A stretch of DNA of 41,214 nucleotides. Source: Oligoflexia bacterium. Its GTDB lineage: Bacteria > Bdellovibrionota > Bacteriovoracia > Bacteriovoracales > Bacteriovoracaceae. A program made the translations under genes and the position numbers. The notes under the pieces are model-generated. The model had not been told where the DNA came from. It did no database searches and saw only the letters and a list, made by a program, of their open reading frames with translations. Below are positions 18,648-27,000 of this stretch, one piece after another (positions within the stretch are counted from its first letter, which is position 1; every line of letters begins with the position of its first letter). The stretch spans positions 1 to 41,214 of the forward strand of contig JADFZW010000013.1 of the NCBI GenBank assembly GCA_015232355.1, written 5' to 3'.

Positions 18648-18795
18648 ATCGAGTAGGAGAAGTAGTAAGAATAAATCTCTTACTACATTCGTCCTCTCGC
18701 GGAACCGTGCGTACGGGTCCGTACACGGCTCTTCATGTTAATTTAAACCCACTTCTTTACGGGAAACCAGTGCAGTAATTTTCTATCTGAAAATA
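18648..18795 (-). mobile_element. Second group II intron 3' end (domains V and VI), minus strand
   Basis: Read on the minus strand, 18731-18701 forms domain V: GAGCCGTG pairs with CACGGTTC, with a TACG/CGTA upper stem, a GACC loop and a two-base CG bulge. Domain VI is a perfect nine-base-pair hairpin at 18686-18662 (GTAGTAAGA and its complement). The 3' end CTCCTACTCGAT at 18659-18648 matches the first copy. Upstream (18735-18795) the minus strand encodes FSDRKLLHWFPVKKW, similar to the tail before the first copy. The rest is cut off by IS66 sequence. The loops differ from the first copy but the stems are kept, so these are diverged relatives. Confidence 0.75.
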
Positions 18796-18797
18796 TT

Positions 18798-19262
18798 TTA
18801 CCTCGTTATGGAGGAATAATTGTAGATGATTGCTGGGCCACATATCTCTCTTATAAAAATTTAGATCATGGACTATGTGGTGGCCATATTGTCAGAGAAT
18901 TAAGATACGTAATAGAATGTGATGGTAATGGATGGGCATTAATGATGATGGATTTGCTTATTGAAGCTGCGGACGTAGTTGGTTCAAGGACTACATCTAT
19001 TTTAACTTCAATTGAATACCAAGGACTAGTAAATAGATATAGAGAAATTTTAAATGAAGCTTTGGATGAACTTCCACCATTTCCCGACAAAAAAGATGAC
19101 GGCAAAGGAAGACCAAAACATACAGACGCTCAAAATTTATGGTTAAGATTGAAAGAGTATGAAAGTTCAGTGCTTTTATTTGCAACAGTTAAGGAAGTTG
19201 AATTTACAAATAATCGTGCAGAAAGAGATATTCGTGGTAGTAAAACAAAACAAATTTGCTGA
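18798..19262 (+). pseudogene. IS66-family transposase (TnpC) C-terminal fragment
   Basis: The frame reads LPRYGGIIVDDCWATYLSYK, then a HGLCGGHIVRELRYVIE block, WALMMMDLLIEAA, a basic linker, and LRLKEYESSVLLFA followed by VEFTNNRAERDIRG. These are the second catalytic Asp region, the 'C.aH..REL' block and the terminal 'tNN.aEr.iR' catalytic Glu block of IS66 TnpC. The first half of the protein is missing. After RGSKTKQIC a stop comes early, so the usual C-terminal tail is also lost. An IS66-like terminus follows at once. The upstream edge joins the inverted group II intron remnant. Confidence 0.85.
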
Positions 19263-19264
19263 TG

Positions 19265-19307
19265 GCATCTGGATGATGGGTGATGGTTGAAGGGTGTGAG
19301 CTGTTAC
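19265..19307. repeat. Solo IS66-like terminal arm ending in GAGCTGTTAC
   Basis: This arm (GCATCTGGATGATGGGTGAT onward, ending GTGAGCTGTTAC) matches the right arm of the 99-base MITE at 21158-21256 with few differences. It directly follows the TnpC fragment, where the right end of the element would be expected. Read inward, the end starts GTAACAGCTC, and IS66-family ends are known to start with GTAA. Confidence 0.7.
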
Positions 19308-19497
19308 ATAAAAAATTGCAAGCAATAGCGATACTAAAAAAAATAGTTTTATTTGAAGAAATGAAAGTAAGATCATTAAACGATAGAGGTGGATGCTCAA
19401 CTAAAAGTTCAATATATCAAGCAACAAACTATTTTTTAGAAAATTCAGTTACGGATAAAGATAAAGTCCAGTAATCAAGTATAAAAAAATCTCTACC

Positions 19498-19674
19498 CTA
19501 TCGATAAACAATCTCGCATGCATAATCTTTCGACATGGACAGATGATGATTTACTTTAATTTTAGATGCTTCTATTGTTTCAAGTATTTGCTCTCTTAGC
19601 GTTATCGGAATTTTTTTGCTATTGGATTTTTTTATTTCACTAATCTTTAATGATAATGCTTGAAGTTCGTTCAT
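19498..19674 (-). CDS. Small orphan protein, possibly an IS accessory (TnpA-like) remnant
   Basis: A 58-residue minus-strand frame starts MNELQALSLKISEIKKSN and continues KIPITLREQILETIEASKIK to a stop at 19498-19500. The pattern (a short helix, a 'RIPxxLRxxIL' type block, then a possible helix-turn-helix) resembles small accessory proteins of IS66-like elements. I cannot assign it firmly. It lies among IS66 debris and is followed by no TnpB or TnpC on its own strand. It may be a decayed open frame with no function. Confidence 0.35.
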   Translation of the reverse strand: MNELQALSLKISEIKKSNSKKIPITLREQILETIEASKIKVNHHLSMSKDYACEIVYR

Positions 19675-19828
19675 ATACCCATCCTGTTTGAAATTTAAGA
19701 TGGAAGTATCATAGTTTAATTTTCAAAAAATAGTTACGCTCTTTTGCTGAACGCTTACATTTAATTTTTCAAAAACTTTCATAAGTTATTCCATAATTAA
19801 ACGCACTCGCTTTTGGTAATAAAAATTT

Positions 19829-20794
19829 TTACTTTTGGGCCATTGCCCAGACATGGGAACTTAGCTGATTATCGACCAAAAATTGTTGAAATTTATAAAA
19901 AAGATCATATCCTCTCCTTTTAAGCGTAGTCACAAACTCATTACTAAAGCCACAATTATAGACTATATCTACATCTAGTTTTCCTGGAGTAATTATCTCA
20001 ATATTTCTAAAACCAATATCTCTCAACAAAATCTCTAGTCCTGCGATACTCAAGAAATTTATATGATGAGGAGGACTTATAGATTTTGAATTTTCTTGTA
20101 ATGATAAAATATCATATCCTTCATATCCAAGCCCTGTAATTAAGCAATATCCATTAGGTTTAGTGATCTCAAACATAGATTTTACAAATTTTCGCACATT
20201 AAAAACATGTTCAATAACTTCAAATGATACAACTAGATCGAATTCATCCTTCCACATACAATTTTTTTCAGCTATTACTTCTGCAACTCTTATTCCTTTT
20301 TCCATGCATGATCTTGCAGAATTTTTATCAGGCTCTATTGCAAACAATTCGATATTTTCAAGATTTTTTTTTATTTCCTCAAGCATGAACCCATGTCCTG
20401 CCCCTACATCACAAATGTTTTTTATCCGAATATTTCTATCCTTTAATAAATCACAAATCATTCTAGCTTTAGGTTGAAACATCAACTCCCTTCTTCTCTC
20501 TGCAACAAGAGGAAAAAATACAGTTGACCAAAACTTTGAAGAATTGCTGCTTGAACAAAGAAATTCTAACTGCACTTCGTTTGGTCGCGGCGAGCAGTAT
20601 AAGGAATTACATTTATCACATTTTAGATATTTAAAGCCGAATTTATTAAAATGCAATTTTGAATCTACAATTGAATTACATCCTGGACACGGAAGATCTT
20701 TAAAATTACTCTTATCCAGATTTTCACCATCAATTCTACTTATCCTTAAATATTCTTCAAATATTTCTTTGGGTCTTATCTCACATTCTTTCAT
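19829..20794 (-). CDS. Class I SAM methyltransferase with N-terminal zinc-ribbon-like domain
   Basis: The 321-residue protein has a Cys-rich N-terminal part, CPGCNSIVDSKLHF then YLKCDKCNSLYCSPRP (about residues 35-70), which should bind zinc. A Methyltransf_23-like domain follows, with ICDVGAGHGFMLEEIKK as motif I, ELFAIEPDKNSARSC as the acidic strand, and LVVSFEVIEHVFNVRKFVKS, the usual 'SFEVIEHV' block. Proteins of this layout are common in polysaccharide and sugar-modification clusters, including C-methyltransferases. The substrate is unknown here. It is a stand-alone gene at the right edge of the polysaccharide region, with its ATG at 20794. Confidence 0.8.
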   Translation of the reverse strand: MKECEIRPKEIFEEYLRISRIDGENLDKSNFKDLPCPGCNSIVDSKLHFNKFGFKYLKCDKCNSLYCSPRPNEVQLEFLCSSSNSSKFWSTVFFPLVAERRRELMFQPKARMICDLLKDRNIRIKNICDVGAGHGFMLEEIKKNLENIELFAIEPDKNSARSCMEKGIRVAEVIAEKNCMWKDEFDLVVSFEVIEHVFNVRKFVKSMFEITKPNGYCLITGLGYEGYDILSLQENSKSISPPHHINFLSIAGLEILLRDIGFRNIEIITPGKLDVDIVYNCGFSNEFVTTLKRRGYDLFYKFQQFLVDNQLSSHVWAMAQK

Positions 20795-21157
20795 TGAAAA
20801 CTCTCAGTCAAATAATAAAATGTCATCAATTAAACGTTATGGTTCACGGTTAATCATGATAATCTTATGCATGGAAAATTTACTTTGAAAAGAATATTGT
20901 ATATTTTTTGTTCTATATCCAGCTTTTCCCGGTTCACAAAAAATATCAAAGCGAATCATATTCTAATTATTCAAAGACAACACCCTTCCAGCAGCTGCAA
21001 TTACAGTTGTATTCTATGAAAAATATATGCTCAAGGGCTATACGACATAATTAGTTTTTGAATTTACATTGCTTATGATGACTAGTTCCATAGGGAGATT
21101 CAGAGATTTTAGTGAGATTTTTGCAACATTAATTCCGATTGAGCCAAAAGTAATTTT

Positions 21158-21256
21158 GTAACAGCTCTCACCCATCTACCTTCAGCTCTCATCCAGATGC
21201 TAACTGCTGTATAGCTGACAGCATTTGGATGAAGGTTGATGGTTGTGAGCTGTTAC
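21158..21256. mobile_element. 99-base IS66-like MITE with 8-base target-site duplication
   Basis: The element starts GTAACAGCTC and ends GAGCTGTTAC, a perfect ten-base terminal inverted repeat. The inverted similarity continues inward: CAACCATCAACCTTCATCC (complement of the right arm) against CACCCATCTACC...CTCATCC on the left. The left arm carries a few extra bases. GTAATTTT is repeated exactly on both sides, at 21150-21157 and 21257-21264. IS66-family elements have ends starting with GTAA and make 8-base duplications, so this is best read as a non-autonomous IS66 derivative. A solo arm of the same type lies at 19265-19307. Confidence 0.85.
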
Positions 21257-21342
21257 GTAATTTTTATCATTTCGAGAGTTAATTATTATATAGATTCTTA
21301 ATAATTTCAAATCATGATTTGTTTGTGGTAATATCGCCTCAA

Positions 21343-21430
21343 TATTTTTGTATTTTTGTATTTTTGTATTTTTGTATTTTTGTATTTTTGTATTTTTGTA
21401 TTTTTGTATTTTTATATTTTTATATTTTTA
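21343..21430. repeat. Octanucleotide tandem repeat (8 + 3 units) upstream of the nuoE-like gene
   Basis: Eight exact units of TATTTTTG (21343-21406) are followed by three units of TATTTTTA (21407-21430). The array ends about 74 bases before the GTG start. It contains no coding sequence. Perfect arrays of this size are prone to slipped-strand copy-number change, and here that would change the distance between upstream sites and the operon start. Confidence 0.95.
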
Positions 21431-21503
21431 TATTGTATTCGAGAAATAGTAGCAAATAAAATTTTAAATTGAATTATTAAATAGAAATTTTTAAGGAGGC
21501 GAT

Positions 21504-22163
21504 GTGGGCGTGAGCAAAACCTTAGCAAATAAAGGCAAAAAGAAAATTGTTAAGAAAGTAGAAAAGAAAAAGGTGACTAAAAAAGTCGTTCAAAAAAAGA
21601 GAGTCATTCAAACTAAAAAAGTTTCAAAGAAAGTTTCAAAAAAAGATTCAAAGATCGAGTGTAAATGTAAGAGTAAAAGCAGTGTTGATAAGAATTTGAT
21701 CATGCAATGGATAAAAAATATTGGAGTTGATTCTTCAGCTGCAGTTCCGATATTGCAAGAGATTCAAACTCACTATGGATATTTGCCAAGAGAAGCGATG
21801 GATGTGGTAGTTGAGAATACAAATATCAGTGCGGCCCAATTATTTGGAGTGGCCACATTCTACGCTCAATTCAGACTTAAACCAGTAGGAAGACATTTGA
21901 TAAGAGTGTGCCACGGAACTGCATGCCATGTTTCTGGGGCCGATCGGCTTAACACTTCTCTTCGTAATACATTAAATATTAAAGATGAAAAAGAGGATAC
22001 CTCTCCTGGAAATGGTTACACTATGGAAAATGTAGCATGTCTTGGATGTTGTAGTTTGGCGCCAGTAATGACAATTGGAGGTGAAGTCTTTGGTAATTTA
22101 AGTGGGGCCGATGCTCAGAAGGCATTGAAGAAACATGCAGAGACAAATGGAGAAAAATTGTAA
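21504..22163 (+). CDS. nuoE: NuoE-like 24-kDa [2Fe-2S] subunit of an NADH oxidoreductase, with Lys-rich N-terminal tail
   Basis: Residues about 65-219 form the NuoE/HndA thioredoxin-like [2Fe-2S] domain: AAVPILQEIQTHYGYLPREA, AAQLFGVATFYAQFRLKPVG, then the ligands in CHGTACHVSGA (C-x4-C) and CLGCCSLAP (C-x3-C). It should pass electrons to or from the NuoF-like partner. The first 60 residues are unusual: a Lys- and Val-rich run with repeated KKV/KKVSKK units, absent from typical NuoE. GTG at 21504 lies close behind AAGGAGG. A second GTG at 21510 is equally possible. It is the first gene of a three-gene operon, 30 bases ahead of the next gene. Confidence 0.85.
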   Translation: MGVSKTLANKGKKKIVKKVEKKKVTKKVVQKKRVIQTKKVSKKVSKKDSKIECKCKSKSSVDKNLIMQWIKNIGVDSSAAVPILQEIQTHYGYLPREAMDVVVENTNISAAQLFGVATFYAQFRLKPVGRHLIRVCHGTACHVSGADRLNTSLRNTLNIKDEKEDTSPGNGYTMENVACLGCCSLAPVMTIGGEVFGNLSGADAQKALKKHAETNGEKL

Positions 22164-22193
22164 GTAGTAAGTGTGTAGTAAGGAGTATTTTAT

Positions 22194-24056
22194 ATGTCAC
22201 TAAATCTAAATAAAAAAATAAAAGATACGAATAATAATAGTAAACTTGAAATTATAGTTGGTGAAGGTACTTGTGGAGTAGCGGCCGGTGCAAAAGAGGT
22301 TTTGCAAGTGATAGAGAGTATGGTCGCAAGTAATTCGACCGCATCTACAACAACTATACGTACTGTTGGATGCAAAGGAATTTGTCATCAAGAGGTGGTT
22401 GTAGAGATAAAAGAATCAAATGGAAAACATTTTATTTATGGAAAGTTAAATAAGAAAAATGTTGAATCAGTTATAAAATATCATCTGGGAGCAATAGGAA
22501 TAAGTGGTGTTGGCGAGAGTTGTGAGCAACCTAAAGATTTATTGATCTATTCTTCATTAGATCCAGAAAATAAGACGGGTGATTATCTACGTAAGCAAAC
22601 CAGAATTGCTTTAAGAAATGTTGGAGAAGTTGATCCTACATCAATTGATGATTATATTGCCAGAGGTGGATATAAGGCGATTAGAATGATTTTAGAAAAG
22701 AAAATGAGTTCGGATGATGTAGTTGCAGAAGTAAAGGATGCAGGATTAAAGGGACGAGGGGGCGGTGGCTTTCCAACTGCAACCAAGTGGTTATTTGCGA
22801 GAAATGAAAAAGCAGAAAAAAAATATTTAGTATGTAATGGTGATGAGGGAGATCCAGGTGCATTTATGGATCGTTCACTTCTAGAAGGTGATCCTCACTC
22901 TGTATTAGAGGGAATGTTGATCGCTGCTTATGCCATTGGGGCAACTGATGGTTATGCATATATTAGAGCTGAATATCCTTTAGCGGTTCAAAATTTTGGG
23001 AAAGCAATTAAAGATGCCAAGAAGCTTGGGTTTGTTGGCAAAAAAATATTAGGTAGTAATTTTTCATTTGAATTAAAAATCAAGCAAGGTGCTGGTGCTT
23101 TTGTTTGTGGTGAGGAGACTGCGCTTATTGCTTCGATCGAGGGACAAAGAGGCATGCCTCGGATAAGACCACCATTTCCTGCAATCAAGGGTGCATTTGG
23201 AAAACCTACTATTGTAAATAACGTTGAGACATTAGCAAATCTTCCTTGGATCATTGTTAACAGTGGAGCAGAATACGCCAAGTATGGAACAGCTAATGCT
23301 CGTGGAACTAAAGTTTTCGCTCTGGCCGGTGCAATTGCCAGAGGAGGATTAGTAGAAGTTCCAATGGGAATGACTATTAGAGAAGTTATTTTTGGGATTG
23401 GTGGCGGATCTAAAACAGGGCGACCAATTAAAGCAGTTCAGTTAGGTGGACCATCTGGTGGGTGTGTTCCTGAATCATTATTTGATACAACTATCGAGTA
23501 CGATACTATCAATGCCACTGGCGCGATTATGGGTTCTGGTGGAATGATTGTGATGGATGATAAAACTTGTATGGTGGATTTGGCCCGTTACTTTTTAGAG
23601 TTCACACAAGTTGAATCTTGCGGAAAATGTACTTTTTGTCGAATAGGTACCTTGCGCATGAAAGAGCTCTTAACAAAAATTTGTGAAGGCCAAGGAAATA
23701 TGGATGATCTAGTTAGCTTAGAAAGATTGGCCAATCAAGTGAAGTTATCAAGTTTGTGTGGTCTTGGTCAGACTGCTCCTAATCCTGTACTTACTACTTT
23801 AAAATATTTCAAAGACGAATATCTAGAGCATATTCATGATAAAAAGTGTCGAGCAACAGTTTGTAAAAAATTAATCACTCACTCTATATTGAAAGAAAAA
23901 TGTATAGCATGCGATCTATGTAGAAAAGCATGCCCAGTGAGTGCAATTAGTGGAACACAAAAAGAGAGAGGATCATATTCGATTGATTCAAAGGTTTGTG
24001 TGAATTGCGGACTTTGTTTGGATACATGTAGAGTAAAGGCAATTAAGGTAGAGTAA
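22194..24056 (+). CDS. nuoF: NuoF-like NADH- and FMN-binding subunit with extra ferredoxin domains
   Basis: The 620-residue protein has the order seen in HndC/HydB/HoxF-type diaphorases. A thioredoxin-like [2Fe-2S] domain comes first (GEGTCGVAAGA, TVGCKGICHQ). The NADH/FMN core follows, with GLKGRGGGGFPTATKW and CNGDEGDPGAFMDRSLLEGD, then a SLBB-like part. The [4Fe-4S] site ESCGKCTFCRIGTLRM and SLCGLGQ comes next, and two C-terminal [4Fe-4S] clusters (CIACDLCRKACP, CVNCGLCLDTCR) close the chain. It should exchange electrons between NAD(H) and the other subunits. All expected ligands are visible. The C-terminal two-cluster domain separates it from plain complex I NuoF. Confidence 0.9.
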   Translation: MSLNLNKKIKDTNNNSKLEIIVGEGTCGVAAGAKEVLQVIESMVASNSTASTTTIRTVGCKGICHQEVVVEIKESNGKHFIYGKLNKKNVESVIKYHLGAIGISGVGESCEQPKDLLIYSSLDPENKTGDYLRKQTRIALRNVGEVDPTSIDDYIARGGYKAIRMILEKKMSSDDVVAEVKDAGLKGRGGGGFPTATKWLFARNEKAEKKYLVCNGDEGDPGAFMDRSLLEGDPHSVLEGMLIAAYAIGATDGYAYIRAEYPLAVQNFGKAIKDAKKLGFVGKKILGSNFSFELKIKQGAGAFVCGEETALIASIEGQRGMPRIRPPFPAIKGAFGKPTIVNNVETLANLPWIIVNSGAEYAKYGTANARGTKVFALAGAIARGGLVEVPMGMTIREVIFGIGGGSKTGRPIKAVQLGGPSGGCVPESLFDTTIEYDTINATGAIMGSGGMIVMDDKTCMVDLARYFLEFTQVESCGKCTFCRIGTLRMKELLTKICEGQGNMDDLVSLERLANQVKLSSLCGLGQTAPNPVLTTLKYFKDEYLEHIHDKKCRATVCKKLITHSILKEKCIACDLCRKACPVSAISGTQKERGSYSIDSKVCVNCGLCLDTCRVKAIKVE

Positions 24057-24092
24057 CTGTAGAGTAACTAAAGGTGTAGAGAGGAAAAAAAT

Positions 24093-27000
24093 ATGAATAC
24101 AAATGCAAATGCAAATAAAAATGACAATAATAATTTAATTCCGATTGTATTAAATGATAAAGAAGTAAAAGTTCCTGTGGGGATCACAATATTAGAAGCG
24201 GCCAAGCTTTATGGAATTGAGATTCCAACTCTATGTTATAATCATAGAACACATCCATTCACCAGTTGTTTTCTTTGTGTAGTAGAAGTTGAAAAACATA
24301 AAAATTTACCGCCTGCTTGTGCAACTAAAGTTGCACCTGGAATGGTAATTAAAACAAATTCTCCAAAAGTTATGGACACTCGAAAGATGGCACTTGATCT
24401 AATGCTCTCAGATCACGCTGGAGATTGTGTGGCCCCTTGCCACTTACATTGTCCTGCTCGTACAGATGTGCAAGGTTATGTTGCTCACATTGCGAATGGA
24501 GATTATATTTCAGCTCTTAAATTAATTAAATCACGTTTAGCACTTCCAGTGATTTGTGGAACTATTTGTCCTAATCCTTGTGAGAAAGAGTGTAGAAGAG
24601 GATTGGTTGATGAACCGATTGCCATTCGTGCACTTAAGCGTTTTGCCTCTGAACTTGATTTAAAAGAGGGCGCTTATATGCCAAGTGTGGCGGCCGATAC
24701 TGGAAAAAAAATTGCGATCGTTGGAGGTGGACCTGCAGGTTTGGCGGCAGCATACTACCTTCGTCAAGAGGGACATGAAGTGCACATCTATGAAGAGCTT
24801 CCTCTTCTTGGTGGAATGACCAGATATGGAATTCCAAAATTTAGATTACCATGGGATAAAATGGATGCTGAGATAAATTCAATAATTGGTCTTGGTGTTC
24901 ACACTCACATGAATAAAAAATTAGGACGCGATTTTACTATTACTGATTTGAGAAATGAGGGATTCAATGCGATCTTAATTGCAGTTGGTGCTCAAGGATC
25001 AAAACCTATGGGCGTAGATAAAGAGCGTGTTCCAGGAGTGATTGGAGGAGTAGATTTTCTTCGTCGAGTAGTGATGGGTGAAAATTTTTCACATCCAAAA
25101 AAAGTTGCAGTGATTGGTGGTGGAGATGTGGCGATGGATTGTGCGCGTGTGGCCCGTAGATTGGGATCTAATGTTTCTCTACTCTACAGACGAACACAAG
25201 CTGAGATGCCAGCACTTCCACATGAACAACATGAGACAGAGGAGGAGGGTGTTCACTTTAAATTTCTAGTGGCCCCACTAGAAGTAATTACCGATAATGG
25301 TGGAAGGGCCAATGGATTGAAAGTAAATCATATGCAGTTAGGTGAACCTGATAGTTCTGGTAGACGTAAACCAGTTGCCATTCCTGGAAGTGAAGAGATT
25401 TTACCATTTGATTTAATTATAAGTGCTATTGGACAAGATCCTGATCTCTCATTCTTAGAGAGAGAAAGTGATCAAACAAAATTAAATACTACCAAGTGGA
25501 AGACAATTGTTTATGATGCTAAAACAATGTGTACTTCAATTCCAGGAGTCTTCACTGCTGGTGATTGTGCTTTTGGACCAGATACAGTCGTGCGTGCTTT
25601 GAGTGAAGGTTATCAAGCGGCCAAATCAATTCATCTCTATCTAGGTGGTAATGAGATTAAATTTAATGAAGGGAGCATGGAAACTAGTAATGGTAGTAAT
25701 GAAGAGTATCACATTTCCAGAGGGAGAATAGCAGAATTAAGTAGCGATGATTTTTCTCCACGCTTTGAACATAAGAAGCGTGCATTAGAAACTATACATC
25801 CTGCAGAGAAGAGACTTTCTAATGATGGTGGTTATGCTCCAATCAACGTTGCTTTAAATAATGCCAAGTCGATTGCGGAAGCTACTCGTTGTATAGAGTG
25901 TGGTTGTTCTGCTCGCTACAGTTGTGATTTAAGAAAGTATGCAACTGAATATGGATCTAGTGAGAAGATTTTCGTTGGTGAGAAGAGAAAATATGAAGTT
26001 GATAATCGTCATCCACTTATTCGTTTTGAGGCAGACAAGTGTATTACTTGTGGTAATTGTGTACGCCTCTGTGGAGAAGTTAGAAAAATTTCTGCTCTAA
26101 CTTTTGTTAACAGAGGATTTAAAACTCATGTGGCCCCAAACTTTGAAGATGCATTACAGACAACCAAGTGTGATGCTTGCGGAATGTGTATTGATGTTTG
26201 TCCGACTGGTGCGATCACATTTAATAATAAGACGAAAGAAGAGGGACCATGGCCACTAGATTTCAATGCCAACAAAACTATCACTAGCTGTATTGCTTGT
26301 GCTCGTGGATGCGCATTGAATGTTACAACTGTTGAAGGAAATGTAGTAAAAGTTCAGAGTGTAGATCACGACCCAATCAATGGTGCCTTGATATGTGCAG
26401 AGGGAAGATTTGCTTACAAGATGATGAGAGATCTTAAAGAATTAAGTGAGAAGGATGTGATGAAAGCAATTGCTACTGCCAAGAAGGCGCTGGCGGCCGG
26501 AGCTACCGGTGCGGCCGCGAAGGCAGCAACAACTGCAATTGTTGTTTCTCCATTTATATCGATTGAAGATTGTTATGCGCTCTCAGTTTTTGCTAAGGTG
26601 AAAAAGTCCAAAATATATTATTTAACAGTAAGTAAGGATAAAACATCTAAATCATATAAATCATCTCAACCATCATATCCTGGTAGTAAATTAGATGGAG
26701 AATTTAACTCTACTATCTTAAAGATGTTAGGTGCTACTGCAATTAACGTTGAGAAGAGTGCGGATGTTAAAAAATTACATGGTAAAACTTTATTGGTAGT
26801 TAATACTTGTTTAGATTCAAAAATAATTCCAGCATCTGTTAGAGCTAAGACGAAGATAATAAGCATTTCAAATTTTGATAGTATTTGTAGTCAGCAGAAG
26901 GTGTTGGCCAATATCTCTTGTGCTGAAAGTATGGAGTGCAAAGGATCTTATTTAAATATTGATGGAAAATTAACTCTACTAAATTGTATTGGCAATTGTG

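Larger units (their letters stand above)
20795..21503. other. Long intergenic region ahead of the NADH oxidoreductase operon
   Basis: About 700 bases hold no gene I can recognise. A minus-strand frame near 21145-21040 reads FGSIGINVAKISLKSLNLPM and may be the end of a lost gene. The region carries the 99-base MITE and the octanucleotide repeat listed separately. It should also hold the promoter of the downstream operon, although no clear -35/-10 pair can be fixed. The ribosome site AAGGAGG is at 21493-21499. Confidence 0.5.

Noticed and set aside
19280..19474. 64-residue plus-strand open frame after the IS66 fragment
   Set aside because: It begins inside the IS66-like terminal arm and shows no TnpC tail blocks or other motif.
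21343..21430. CRISPR-like array
   Set aside because: Units are eight bases without spacers, so it is a simple tandem repeat.
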